Notes under the pieces: model-generated
Databases searched by the model: none
What the model saw: the letters and a program-made list of their open reading frames with translations, nothing else
What the model was told of the DNA's origin: nothing
Made by a program: the position numbers and the translations under genes
NCBI RefSeq assembly: GCF_007992715.1
Contig: NZ_BKAU01000004.1
Span: forward strand, 496,001-560,000
DNA from: Chitinophaga cymbidii
GTDB taxonomy: Bacteria; Bacteroidota; Bacteroidia; Chitinophagales; Chitinophagaceae
Direction of reading: 5' to 3'
DNA: 64,000 bases
In this document: piece after piece, positions 45,233 to 54,951 of the stretch
Position numbering within the stretch: position 1 is the first letter of the stretch
Layout: each line of letters starts with the position of its first letter

Positions 45233-46821
45233 TAAAAACTAGTAAAGCAATGCGCAACATAACAATGCTCGCTGGTCTGCTCGTTCTCCTGACCTACCTG
45301 GGCTGTAAAAAAGATAAGGGTTTTTATGCGTATGAAAACCAGTTGAAAAGCTATGACGGGAACATCTACGATTTCCTGAAAGAGCAGCATCAATATGATT
45401 CTTTCCTGCTGGCAGTGGACCGCGTGAACCTGGGCGACAGCCTCCGGGATGGCGCCTATACCGTGTTTGCGCCCGCCGATGCCAGCTTTAAACAGGCGGT
45501 TGATAATATGAACACGCTCCGCGACCTCCAGGAACGCCCGCTGATGCACATCGGTACCGTTCCGGTGGAACAGCTGGATTCACTCGTCAGCCGCTACATT
45601 GTGCGCGGCGTGATCCGGGCGGACAGCATGCTGTTCCAGGACGGTCTAACGATGCCGGCTATACGGTACGGCTACCTGATGCACGGCAAGCTGAACTACG
45701 CCGATGCCGAAGGGCACGTGAAAGGCGGTCCCGGTGTGATCCGCTACAGCGATACCAAAGGCGTGATCTACACCAACCGCTGGAGCTCCGCCAACACCAT
45801 GGCCATCGATATCCGCACCACCAACGGCTTTGTGAACATCCTCGAAAAGGACCACATGTTCGGTTTCGACGAGTTCATCCGCAGAATGAACCCCACCAAC
45901 TCAACGCCCTATAACGAATATCCCTTCTACGTGCCCGGCGTCATCGGCCTGGAACAGTACGACCGTGGCGGCCCCCGGGTGGCATACCAGGATCATTCCC
46001 GGGATAACTACGGCGGCAAGCGCCCCACCGAATGGGTAGACGTGACCAACGCGGAAGAGAACGGTATGAAAGTAGGATGGACGGAAGCGGACGAATGGCT
46101 GAAATATACGGTAGACATTACAGAAACCGGCGAATATTACTTTACGCTGCGGTACGGCAGCCCCAACGACAACGGCCGCATTCACCTGGAACTGGACGAC
46201 CAGCCCATTGTCGGCAGTTTCCTCCTCATGCCTAGCTCCGGCGGCTTCAACCGGTTCCAGGATATCACCACCACCATTCACCTGACCGCGGGAAAGCACG
46301 TGCTGAAGCTGTACGAAGACTTCGCCAACTACGATCTCCGCTTTATCAAATTCCTGCCGAAAGACCGGCCCCTGCCGATCCCTGGCACCATCACCCTCGA
46401 GGATTTCATTCCCGGCGGCGAAGGTATTGGATACCATGATAACAACACCGGCAACAACGGCGGCAAATACCGTCCCAATGAAGGCGTGGACATAGATCTG
46501 ACAAGGAATGAAGGCGGCGGATATCATATCGGCTGGATGGATACGGGTGAGTGGATGAAATACAGTGTGGACGTGAAGAACACCGGCTTCTACAATATTT
46601 ATGTGAGAACAGGCACGCCCAACAACAACCGCAAATTCAGGATAGAGTTCAACGGTGAGAACAAGACGGGCACAGTGGTCATTCCCAATACGGGGGATTA
46701 CAGCAACTGGGGCACCACCGTTACCACCGTGCACCTGGAAAAAGGGCCGCAGGAAATGGTCTTTTTTGTGGAAGACGGCGGGTATGATACAAAGGATATC
46801 ACCATCCGTCCATTGAACTAA
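45229..46821 (+). CDS. Surface lipoprotein with fasciclin domain and two CBM6-like modules
   Basis: 530 aa from the ATG at 45229, which overlaps the SusD stop; a TTG at 45223 is unlikely. Lipobox Cys26 (LTYLGC-KKD). An N-terminal fasciclin domain (about 45-215; YTVFAPADASFKQAV, SRYIVRGVI) is followed by two carbohydrate-binding-module-6-like repeats (YDRGGPRVAYQD, VGWTEADEWLKYTVD; and GYHDNNTGNNGGKYRPNEGVD, IGWMDTGEWMKYSVDV). It probably acts as the SusE/SusF-like glycan-capture lipoprotein. No catalytic signature was seen. A fasciclin lipoprotein recurs at the same place after the second SusCD pair. Confidence 0.85.
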   Translation: MIKTSKAMRNITMLAGLLVLLTYLGCKKDKGFYAYENQLKSYDGNIYDFLKEQHQYDSFLLAVDRVNLGDSLRDGAYTVFAPADASFKQAVDNMNTLRDLQERPLMHIGTVPVEQLDSLVSRYIVRGVIRADSMLFQDGLTMPAIRYGYLMHGKLNYADAEGHVKGGPGVIRYSDTKGVIYTNRWSSANTMAIDIRTTNGFVNILEKDHMFGFDEFIRRMNPTNSTPYNEYPFYVPGVIGLEQYDRGGPRVAYQDHSRDNYGGKRPTEWVDVTNAEENGMKVGWTEADEWLKYTVDITETGEYYFTLRYGSPNDNGRIHLELDDQPIVGSFLLMPSSGGFNRFQDITTTIHLTAGKHVLKLYEDFANYDLRFIKFLPKDRPLPIPGTITLEDFIPGGEGIGYHDNNTGNNGGKYRPNEGVDIDLTRNEGGGYHIGWMDTGEWMKYSVDVKNTGFYNIYVRTGTPNNNRKFRIEFNGENKTGTVVIPNTGDYSNWGTTVTTVHLEKGPQEMVFFVEDGGYDTKDITIRPLN

Positions 46822-46844
46822 CAGCCAAACTTTAAAATAAGATC

Positions 46845-47888
46845 ATGCAAAGGAAAATACTAACGGTCATCATATTTGTGCTGGCAGCGGCCGCCTGCCG
46901 GAAGTGGGCGCCGGACGACCTGGACTACCTGAGCCCCCGCGCAGTGTACAACCAGAAAGTGTTCAGTCCCGTTATGGGCAGGACCACGCTGTATTCCCAG
47001 ATATTCAATACAGACAATTCCAGCACGCCCATTCAGTTCAAGATCACCAACGTACGTTACAAAACAACCGGCGAGCCGGCAACGGACCTCGGAAAGCCGG
47101 TGCAGACGCTCGTATGGAAGCAGGCCTACACCGGCGAGGAAAAATCGCTCGCGGAGATAGATGCGAAGCGGGTGGTGGAAACGCACCCGGCCTGGGAGAT
47201 CCGCCCCAACTCCGGCGAGTTCATTCTCTGGGCGGCAGCGGACAACTCCATCCTGCGTGAGCAACCGGATTCCGGTTATCTCTTCGATGTGGAAGCCTCC
47301 AACTCCGGCGGCAAGAACGTGTATACGGACCTGGCGCTGATGCCCTACCGCGAACAGCCCTACGCGCCCTATGAATATGACGCCGTAACCGGTCTTCAGC
47401 GCGCGAACTATCCCAATCCTTCCGATTCCTCCGTGTTCAAGCTGATCTACAACAATCCCGGCGTGCAGAACGTGACAGATGATGAAACGAACCTGGGATT
47501 GCGCAGCGACAGCGTGCGTGTGCTGTTCAACAGAAAGGGCGACGGCAACTCGCTCACCTTCAAGTTCATGGACAAGGACTCACTGCCCATAGACCCCGCG
47601 CGGTTCAACCGCACGGCCTGGGATACCTTAGTGCACGGCTTCAACCGCGTTACCACCAAAACGGAAGTGCGTTATGATGTGGCTTATCCCATCCCGCTCA
47701 TTCGCTACCGGACGAAATACACGAATGGAGACGGCTCGCAGGCATATGTGAAATTCATCTGGGACCGCGTTGGTTTCGGCAATATCCGCGAAACCTGCTC
47801 CATCGACTTTTCCTTTTCCATATACCGGAAAGGCGACTGGGAGATCATATTCTTCTTCCAGCATAATCCAAGGTTCCGCGACGAATAA
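46845..47888 (+). CDS. DUF5007-like lipoprotein
   Basis: 347 aa. Lipobox Cys18 (LAAAAC-RKW). The opening DDLDYLSPRAVYNQKVFSPVMGRTTLY and the AYTGEEKSLAEIDAKR and FILWAAADNS segments look like the DUF5007 family of PUL-associated lipoproteins; the name is from memory. The fold seems beta-rich. Function unknown; presumably a surface accessory to the SusCD complex. It lies 23 nt after the fasciclin gene and 15 nt before the next susC, inside the operon. Confidence 0.8.
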   Translation: MQRKILTVIIFVLAAAACRKWAPDDLDYLSPRAVYNQKVFSPVMGRTTLYSQIFNTDNSSTPIQFKITNVRYKTTGEPATDLGKPVQTLVWKQAYTGEEKSLAEIDAKRVVETHPAWEIRPNSGEFILWAAADNSILREQPDSGYLFDVEASNSGGKNVYTDLALMPYREQPYAPYEYDAVTGLQRANYPNPSDSSVFKLIYNNPGVQNVTDDETNLGLRSDSVRVLFNRKGDGNSLTFKFMDKDSLPIDPARFNRTAWDTLVHGFNRVTTKTEVRYDVAYPIPLIRYRTKYTNGDGSQAYVKFIWDRVGFGNIRETCSIDFSFSIYRKGDWEIIFFFQHNPRFRDE

Positions 47889-47903
47889 ATACAATCACAG
47901 TTA

Positions 47904-50900
47904 ATGATAAACTCTACACTCATGAAATTTCCAGGTATTGCAGGCTTATTGCTGTGTATATTGTCCTGCGCCGTTGCACAGGCACAGACACCGGCAAAGA
48001 TCCAGGTAAGGGGCGTGATCAGGGATGCCGAAACCAATGAGCCGTTGGTGGGCGTGAGCATCCAGGAAGGTACGCCGCCCAAACCGGTGGGCGTGACCAA
48101 TGAGAATGGCGCATTCTCTGTGATGGTACCCGCGAACGGCACGCTGCTGTTCCGTTACATCGGTTTTTCCGACTACAAGGTCAAGATTAACAGCAAAAGA
48201 GAGATCAACGTGCGGCTGTCCGTGAACGAGAACAAGCTGAATGAAACAGTGATCATCGGCTACCAGCGTAAAACCCGCGAAACCTCCACCGGTTCCACGG
48301 TGAAGATCAGCGGCAAGGACCTGCAGGACATTCCCGTGTCTAACGTAGAACAATTATTGCAGGGCCGCGTGCCGGGCCTCAACATCCAGAACAACACCGG
48401 CACCCCCGGCGGCCGCGGTATGATACAGATCCGCGGTTTGTCCAACATCGACGTGAAAGGCAATGGTAACGACGCTTTCCTGTCGCCGACCTCTCCGCTG
48501 TACGTGATCGACGGGGTGCCCATTGAGGCGGATGCCAACTTTGAATACGGTTACCAGTCCGTCGGACCCGGTGTAAGCCCTCTCTCGCTCATCCCGCAGG
48601 AAGACATCGAGAGCATGGAGATATTGAAAGATGCGCAGGCAACGGCCCTATACGGTTCAAGAGCGGCCTACGGGGTGATCCTCATCACCACCCGCCGCGG
48701 CAGCTCCGCCGTGCCGCGTGTGCGCTACACCGGCAACTTCTTCGTGAATACGCCACCGAAGCTGCGGGAGACCATCGGCGGGGTGGAAGAGAGACGGCTG
48801 CGCATCAACCAGATCTACAACAGCAAGAACCTGGACGATATCTACCGCATTTCCGCCACGCCTTTCCTGGCGGACAGCCTGAACCCTTACTACAACAACT
48901 CCACCAACTGGCAGGACATCTTCTACCGCACCACCTATAACCAGTCGCACAACGCCAACATCAGCGGCGGCGATCCCAAGTTCAACTACAAAGTAGACCT
49001 CGGTTATTACCACGAGAATGGCGTGATCCGCAATACCGGCTTCGACCGTTATTCCATCAACACCAATATGCTGTATCAGCCTACGCCCAAGCTCCGCGTG
49101 CTGACCACGCTTTCCACGCAGGTTGGCAAAAGGAACAAGGGGGACGGTAACGGCCTTATCCAGAACGGGGTTTCCAGCAATGCCAACGCATCGTCGCTGC
49201 TGCCCGGCCCTTCGTTCTACCAGAGCACTTCATCCGTATTGTCCGCGCTGGGCACAGAAAACGATAACAAAACAGCGAACGTGCGCACCAGCGTAGACAT
49301 CAACTACCAGTTTGTGCCCGGTCTTAACGCGGCCACTTTCGTCAGCTACGACTATTCGTCCAACACCGAAGACCGCTTCACGCCCGCGGCGGCGCGTAAC
49401 GACTTTTCACAGGTGTATGCGTACAACGACCGCAAGTTCACGTTGAGCAACCGTAACATGTTGTCCTATTTCCTCTCGCTGAAGGAGAAGCATAATTTTT
49501 ACATCGCCTTATTCAACGAAATTCAGAACCGTGGCTTCCAGGGCCAGCTGATCCAGCAGGAGAAAACGCCGAACGACCAGTACCGCGGCCCGCTGGGTTT
49601 TGATGGATGGGCCTCCCGCGGCGGCGGCCTCCTGGACAACTACAGCAAGGGGCACATCGCCTCCTTTGCCGGAACGTTCAGCTACAACTACAAACAAAAG
49701 TATGTGCTGGACGCGAGCTACCGGCTGGACGGCTCCTCCGGCAGCGGCTTTGAAGATCCCTATTCAAAAAACCCCTCCGTGGGCGTCCGCTGGAACTTCA
49801 ACAAGGAAAACATTTTTACGGAAAGCTCCTGGCTCACCTACGGCTCCATCCGCGGAAGCTGGGGGCAGAACATCGTGCCGCAGGGCGATATCTTCGCGAT
49901 CTACGGAACCTATGACCCGCGCGGGACCTACAACGCGAATCCCCGCCTGGGCATCAACTTCGGCCAGCTGCCCAACACCTACCTGAAACCCACCACCACC
50001 ACGCAATACAACTTCGGTATGGAGCTGGGGCTGTTCAACAGCCGCGTGGAAGTGCTCTTTGACGCATACTACAAAACGGTGCTGAACCTGCTGCGCAATA
50101 AATCCGTGTCGAACATGACGGGCTTTGATTTCATCACCACGAACGAAACATCGCTCATCAACTACGGCTACGAGCTGATGCTCACGTTCCGCCCGCTTCC
50201 GCGCACCGCCGCCGTGAACTGGACCATCTCCGTGAACGGCGCTATCAACAAAGACATCCTCACCAGCCTGCCTGACGGCGCGCGGCAGCTCGTGCAGTTC
50301 GACGGTAACACCTCGCAGCACATTCTTTACCGCGTAGGCCGCAACTCGCTCACCAACTACCTCTTCAATACGATCGGCGTGTATTCGTCCGACAAGGACG
50401 TACCTGTAGATCCCGCTACCGGCCTGCCTTACCGCAACGGCGGCGGCACCAGTTACTTCCGCGCCGGCGACCCGATCTGGCAGGATGTGGACGGCGATTA
50501 CATTCTCACCAATAACGATTACATCGCGGCCGGCAACTCGCAACCCCTTGTTACAGGCGGTTTGCAGTCCAGCCTGAACTGGAAGAGCTTTTCCTTTAAC
50601 ATGAGCGCTTCCTACACCGCCATCCGCGATGTGCTCAACAATGCGCTGGCGCAAAGGATGCAATACCTCGGCAATCCGTACGACCCGAAGGCGATCGTGG
50701 ATTTCAATACCGTGAATTACTGGAAAGGGCAGGGCAGCAGCGCTGCATACCCGAATCCGTTCGATTACGTGCGTTACTCGCAGATCAGGCCCTACCGCTA
50801 CGATCAGACGCTGATACAGGAAGACGGGTCTTATTTCAAGATCAACACCATCTCGCTGGCTTACCTGCTGGACAGAACGTTCACGCAGCGCTACGGCCTG

Positions 50901-51056
50901 AATTCGGTACGTGTTTACCTTTCCAGCAACAACGTAGCCACGTTTTCCAGCTACAGCGGCCCGAACCCCGAGAACGTGTCCGCGCTCGGCCGCGACCAGT
51001 CCGGCGGTTACCCGATACCGCGTTCTTATAATGTTGGTTTGAACGTAGAATTTTAA
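47904..51056 (+). CDS. SusC/RagA-type TonB-dependent transporter, second of the operon
   Basis: 1050 aa with full SusC architecture: signal peptide (AVAQAQ, about residue 28), carboxypeptidase-regulatory-like domain (VRGVIRDAETNEPLVGVSIQEG, about 33-110), a TonB-box-like NETVIIGYQRK, plug (IEDIESMEILKDAQATALYGSRAAYGVILITTRRG-type region near 245) and barrel to NVGLNVEF. The start at 47904 lies 15 nt after the previous gene; Met7 is an alternative. It differs from the first SusC by having the N-terminal extension. SusD follows in 17 nt. Confidence 0.95.
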   Translation: MINSTLMKFPGIAGLLLCILSCAVAQAQTPAKIQVRGVIRDAETNEPLVGVSIQEGTPPKPVGVTNENGAFSVMVPANGTLLFRYIGFSDYKVKINSKREINVRLSVNENKLNETVIIGYQRKTRETSTGSTVKISGKDLQDIPVSNVEQLLQGRVPGLNIQNNTGTPGGRGMIQIRGLSNIDVKGNGNDAFLSPTSPLYVIDGVPIEADANFEYGYQSVGPGVSPLSLIPQEDIESMEILKDAQATALYGSRAAYGVILITTRRGSSAVPRVRYTGNFFVNTPPKLRETIGGVEERRLRINQIYNSKNLDDIYRISATPFLADSLNPYYNNSTNWQDIFYRTTYNQSHNANISGGDPKFNYKVDLGYYHENGVIRNTGFDRYSINTNMLYQPTPKLRVLTTLSTQVGKRNKGDGNGLIQNGVSSNANASSLLPGPSFYQSTSSVLSALGTENDNKTANVRTSVDINYQFVPGLNAATFVSYDYSSNTEDRFTPAAARNDFSQVYAYNDRKFTLSNRNMLSYFLSLKEKHNFYIALFNEIQNRGFQGQLIQQEKTPNDQYRGPLGFDGWASRGGGLLDNYSKGHIASFAGTFSYNYKQKYVLDASYRLDGSSGSGFEDPYSKNPSVGVRWNFNKENIFTESSWLTYGSIRGSWGQNIVPQGDIFAIYGTYDPRGTYNANPRLGINFGQLPNTYLKPTTTTQYNFGMELGLFNSRVEVLFDAYYKTVLNLLRNKSVSNMTGFDFITTNETSLINYGYELMLTFRPLPRTAAVNWTISVNGAINKDILTSLPDGARQLVQFDGNTSQHILYRVGRNSLTNYLFNTIGVYSSDKDVPVDPATGLPYRNGGGTSYFRAGDPIWQDVDGDYILTNNDYIAAGNSQPLVTGGLQSSLNWKSFSFNMSASYTAIRDVLNNALAQRMQYLGNPYDPKAIVDFNTVNYWKGQGSSAAYPNPFDYVRYSQIRPYRYDQTLIQEDGSYFKINTISLAYLLDRTFTQRYGLNSVRVYLSSNNVATFSSYSGPNPENVSALGRDQSGGYPIPRSYNVGLNVEF

Positions 51057-51073
51057 TCATAAAAGCATTGAAT

Positions 51074-52606
51074 ATGTTTCGCAGGATAATATATATCACG
51101 GCACTGCTCACGCTGACCACGCATTACGGGTGCAAGAAGTTCCTGGACGTGAAGCCGCTGGACCGCTTGTCCGGCAACGCATTCTTCCAGACGCCGGAAG
51201 ATGTGGAGCAGAATGCCTGGGACATTTACGGCCTGTTCCGGGATGCTACCGGCGCATTTCCGTTGTTCTCCGCCGCCGGCGAGTTACGCGCGGGCATGAT
51301 GGGCGAATCTCCCCAGAAGAACGACGGGAACGATCGTTCATTCGTTGGCGTTATTGCGCAGAACGACCTGATGAATGTGGTGAACACCCCCTCCGGCAAG
51401 GATTTCTGGAATATCTTCAACTTACGCCGCTTCACGGAATGGAAACCTTTTTACCGCATCATCCAGGCCAGCAACATCCTTCATTATGAGCTGACGCGCA
51501 GGCAGATCGCCGGCCTGTCCGCCGACGATGTGCGCAAATACCAGGCGGAAGCGGTGTTCATGCGTTGCCTTACGTACTTCATCATGGTCAGGCTCTGGGG
51601 CGATGTGCCTTATTTCACGGACGCCTATCATGAAACGCCGCTGCCCCGCGAAAAGATGACGGTAGTGGTGAATAATTGCATCGAAGAGCTGAACAACACC
51701 AAGAACGACCTGCCCTGGACCTTCACCGACCCCGCCTACCGCGGCGCGCGCGCCAGCAGGGGAGCGGCGCTGGCCCTGATCATGGAGCTGGCCATGTGGA
51801 ACGCCGGTTTCGATAAGGCCAATGCAAGGAAATATTACGAGCAAACGGCCGCCGCCGGAAAGGAGCTGGAAGAAAGCGAATCATACCGGCTGCTGCCCAT
51901 CGAGGAATCTTTCACCATCTTCAAAGGCCGTTCGGAAGAAAGCCTTTTTGACATCGTGATCAATTCCAACTACGGCGAAACGCTGGGCGATAAATGGAAC
52001 GACCTCTCCGAGTTCGTAACACACTGGCCATACAAGCGCCCGGCGCACAACCACCAGTACAGCTTTACGTTCATCCGCTCCGAGCACCTGCGCCGCCTGT
52101 ATCCCTCCGGCGTACCGGACGCCCGTACCGAAATGTGGTTCGATGCGCAGATGTACGCGAACGACGGCACTTTCCTCTTCCTGAAATATAACAGTCTGCA
52201 CGAACAGGGCAACGCGGACGTGAACGTGGACAACGACCTGATCGTGCTGCGATACGCCGGTTCCCTGCTGATATATGCCGAAGCGCTGGCGGAACTGGGT
52301 ACCCAGGACGGGGAAGCCACCCGTTTGCTGAACCTGGTGCGCGGCCGCGCAAGAACGACGCTGTACCAGGGCGGCGGCGGGCCGGCCCTGAAAGAAGCCA
52401 TCTTTACCGAAAGGGTGAAGGAGCTGATGATGGAAGGACATTATTATTTCGATTTGGTGCGCACCGGCAGGGTGATGAACGCGCAATGGTGTTATTACCC
52501 GCTTACCCAGGCGCAATTCGAGAACGGCGGATGGACCTGGCCGCTCAGCCCTTCCGTGCTGGATAACAACCCGTACATGCAACTGAATAATTATTGGTTA
52601 CGATAA
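51074..52606 (+). CDS. SusD/RagB-like lipoprotein, second of the operon
   Basis: 510 aa from the ATG at 51074; a TTG two codons earlier is less likely. Lipobox Cys20 (THYGC-KKFLDVKP) and the FLDVKPLDRLSGNAFF mature start are classical SusD. C-terminal LIYAEALAELG and FTERVKELMMEGHYYFDLVR complete the family signature. Partner of the SusC encoded 17 nt upstream. Confidence 0.95.
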   Translation: MFRRIIYITALLTLTTHYGCKKFLDVKPLDRLSGNAFFQTPEDVEQNAWDIYGLFRDATGAFPLFSAAGELRAGMMGESPQKNDGNDRSFVGVIAQNDLMNVVNTPSGKDFWNIFNLRRFTEWKPFYRIIQASNILHYELTRRQIAGLSADDVRKYQAEAVFMRCLTYFIMVRLWGDVPYFTDAYHETPLPREKMTVVVNNCIEELNNTKNDLPWTFTDPAYRGARASRGAALALIMELAMWNAGFDKANARKYYEQTAAAGKELEESESYRLLPIEESFTIFKGRSEESLFDIVINSNYGETLGDKWNDLSEFVTHWPYKRPAHNHQYSFTFIRSEHLRRLYPSGVPDARTEMWFDAQMYANDGTFLFLKYNSLHEQGNADVNVDNDLIVLRYAGSLLIYAEALAELGTQDGEATRLLNLVRGRARTTLYQGGGGPALKEAIFTERVKELMMEGHYYFDLVRTGRVMNAQWCYYPLTQAQFENGGWTWPLSPSVLDNNPYMQLNNYWLR

Positions 52607-52616
52607 AACATATTTT

Positions 52617-53333
52617 ATGCAGCAGATCAACAGGCTACCTGTTTTAACTGTTTTACTCGGCATCCTGGTGTGGATGAGCGCCTGTAAGAAAGATGAGTAT
52701 TACAGGGACTCCGGCGTGCACGACCCCAATTTTAAAGGCAGCACCATGGATTACCTGGATGCGGTGCCTTTCCACTTTGACAGTGTGGCGGCCGTGGTGC
52801 GGCTGGCCGGCATGGAAGAAGTGTTCCGCGAAGATACGCTCACCTTCTTTTCACCAACGGACCGCAGCATCGGCCGGCTGGTAAAACGGCTGAACCAGAA
52901 CCTCTATACGCTCGGCTATGATACCATCGTGAACCTCGAAGACGTGCCCGCGGTCATCTGGAGCCAGTACCTGCAGACCTACATGTTCCGCGGCGCCAAC
53001 CAGCTCAAGGATTATCCGCAGATCGATTACAACCTCCGCTCCATCTATCCCGGGCAAGGTTATCTTTCCTGGAACGGCACGGCCATGAACATCGGCGTGA
53101 TCTATAACGATGATAACGGCGTAAAATATGTAGGCTACCGCCAGCTGTCCATCGCCTACATCCCGAACCCCGCCAGGCCGCTCGATAACTGGTTCCGCAC
53201 AGATGTGGCATCCAGCAACATCCTCACCTACAACGGCGCGGTGCATGTATTGCGGGACGATCATAACTATTTCGGATGGGACTACAGCAAATTCCTCGCA
53301 GACATGCAGGTGATAATGGATTCCGATGATTGA
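52617..53333 (+). CDS. Fasciclin-like lipoprotein
   Basis: 238 aa. Lipobox Cys23 (VWMSAC-KKDEYYRDSG). A single fasciclin-like domain (about 40-225) is recognisable from LTFFSPTDRSIGRLVKRL, SQYLQTYMFRGANQLKDYP and ILTYNGAVHVL. It resembles the N-terminal part of the fasciclin-CBM6 protein of the first half and occupies the same position after SusD. Likely a surface accessory for ligand capture or complex assembly. It starts 10 nt after the SusD stop. Confidence 0.85.
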   Translation: MQQINRLPVLTVLLGILVWMSACKKDEYYRDSGVHDPNFKGSTMDYLDAVPFHFDSVAAVVRLAGMEEVFREDTLTFFSPTDRSIGRLVKRLNQNLYTLGYDTIVNLEDVPAVIWSQYLQTYMFRGANQLKDYPQIDYNLRSIYPGQGYLSWNGTAMNIGVIYNDDNGVKYVGYRQLSIAYIPNPARPLDNWFRTDVASSNILTYNGAVHVLRDDHNYFGWDYSKFLADMQVIMDSDD

Positions 53334-53352
53334 TAAAAACAGAACCACGAAC

Positions 53353-54939
53353 ATGAAACTAACGAAATATACCGGCCTGGCCTTGCTCGCCTTTGGCGTG
53401 TTCATGGCCTGCAAGAAGGACAATAAAACATTCCCGGACCCCTATGCAGGCGGACGCAAGCCGCTGGGCGTGCAGCTCAGCACCGATCCGCCCACGCCCG
53501 GAGATGGAGCGCCCGGCACGGTGATCCGCTTCAAAGCTACCGGCCTCGTGCCGCACAAGGATTCGATCAGCTTCAACTTCAACAGCGAAGCCGGTGAGAT
53601 CGTATCTGTAGACTCCGCCGGCATCCAGGTGAAAGTTCCGGCAACGGCCAGCACCGGCGTTTCCTCCATCACCATCGGCGATCAGATCTTCTTCGGCCCC
53701 GTTTTCTCCGTGAAAGGCAAGCTCGAAGTAGACCCCAACTTTAAAGTGGTCACCGGCTCCAACAACCGGATCTCCGATGTGTACCAGTACCCGGACGGGC
53801 GTCTTTTATTCACAGGCTATTTCTCGGACTTCGACCGCAAAGGCGTGGTGAAGCCGCTGAACCGCATCGTGCTTACTTCCCGTGACGGTGAAGTAGACCG
53901 TACGCTGCTGTCCGGCAAAGGCGCGGACGGCGGGCTTTCCTCCATCGCCGTGCTGCCTAATGGCAAGCTGGTGATCGCCGGCGGATTTTCATCATACGAT
54001 ATTCACCAGGCGGAAATGCGCAACATCACCGTGCTGAACAACAACGGCTCGCTGGATACCGCTACGGTGAACACTTTCACCAAGCAGGACACGCTGCCTG
54101 CTTTCAACGGCGGTACGGACGGCGGCATAGACAAGGTATTCGTGCATAACAACATGATCACCGCGGTAGGAGGGTTCAACTACTACCTGCAATATGTTTA
54201 CGACAAATCAGATTACCTGATGGAGCGTGACTCGCTGATCACGGACAGTACGATGGTACGCCAGCTGATCCGCTTTTACCCGGACGGATCGCTGGACTCT
54301 TCCTTCAACTACGACCTGGCCCGCCACCGCAGCTTCGACGGCGCCAACGGCCCTATCTTCGACGCATTCATGCAGGACGACGGCAAGCTGATCATCGTAG
54401 GCCGCTTTACAAGATACAACGGGCAGGATGCGCCTTTCATCGCGCGGCTCAATACAGATGGTAGTCTGGATGCGGGCTTCGGTGGACTGGGCGCGGACAA
54501 TGGCATCGGCAGCATCCGCTACAACGCGGTTACGCAGAAATACATCCTGGCCGGCAACTTCCGCAAATTCAACGGACAGGACTACAACGGCCTGGTGCTG
54601 CTGAACAAGGACGGTACGGTAGATCCAACCTTCCAGCCGCTGCCGATGGGCAACAACGACAGCTATTTTCATGCGCAGCAGCTGAACAACGGCCTCATTG
54701 TAGTGAACGGTTACTTCCGCAATTATGGTCCCGTTCACCGCACAGGGCTGATGATCCTGAATCCCGACGGTACGCTGGCTACCGGCTACAACAACGTCGG
54801 TGATTTCGAGGGATCGCTGTCGAAAGTATTTGAAACGAAGAACTCTTCCGGTCAAACGCAGGCATTGCTGCTCGGCAGCTTTTACAGGTTCAATGAAAAA
54901 GATGCCGGCAACATCATCCGGTTGTTATTAAAAGAATAA
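53353..54939 (+). CDS. DUF5008-like lipoprotein with TIG and delta-60 repeat regions
   Basis: 528 aa from the ATG at 53353, which directly precedes the lipoprotein signal (Cys20 in FMAC-KKD); the ATG at 53326 overlaps the previous stop. An IPT/TIG-like beta domain (about 35-115) is followed by repeated blades resembling delta-60 repeats (LPNGKLVIAGGFSSYD, QDDGKLIIVGRFTRYNG, ILAGNFRKFNGQDYNG), suggesting a beta-propeller. I recall this layout as DUF5008 in PULs. Role unknown; probably surface binding. Confidence 0.8.
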   Translation: MKLTKYTGLALLAFGVFMACKKDNKTFPDPYAGGRKPLGVQLSTDPPTPGDGAPGTVIRFKATGLVPHKDSISFNFNSEAGEIVSVDSAGIQVKVPATASTGVSSITIGDQIFFGPVFSVKGKLEVDPNFKVVTGSNNRISDVYQYPDGRLLFTGYFSDFDRKGVVKPLNRIVLTSRDGEVDRTLLSGKGADGGLSSIAVLPNGKLVIAGGFSSYDIHQAEMRNITVLNNNGSLDTATVNTFTKQDTLPAFNGGTDGGIDKVFVHNNMITAVGGFNYYLQYVYDKSDYLMERDSLITDSTMVRQLIRFYPDGSLDSSFNYDLARHRSFDGANGPIFDAFMQDDGKLIIVGRFTRYNGQDAPFIARLNTDGSLDAGFGGLGADNGIGSIRYNAVTQKYILAGNFRKFNGQDYNGLVLLNKDGTVDPTFQPLPMGNNDSYFHAQQLNNGLIVVNGYFRNYGPVHRTGLMILNPDGTLATGYNNVGDFEGSLSKVFETKNSSGQTQALLLGSFYRFNEKDAGNIIRLLLKE

Positions 54940-54951
54940 AAATCACAGCTC

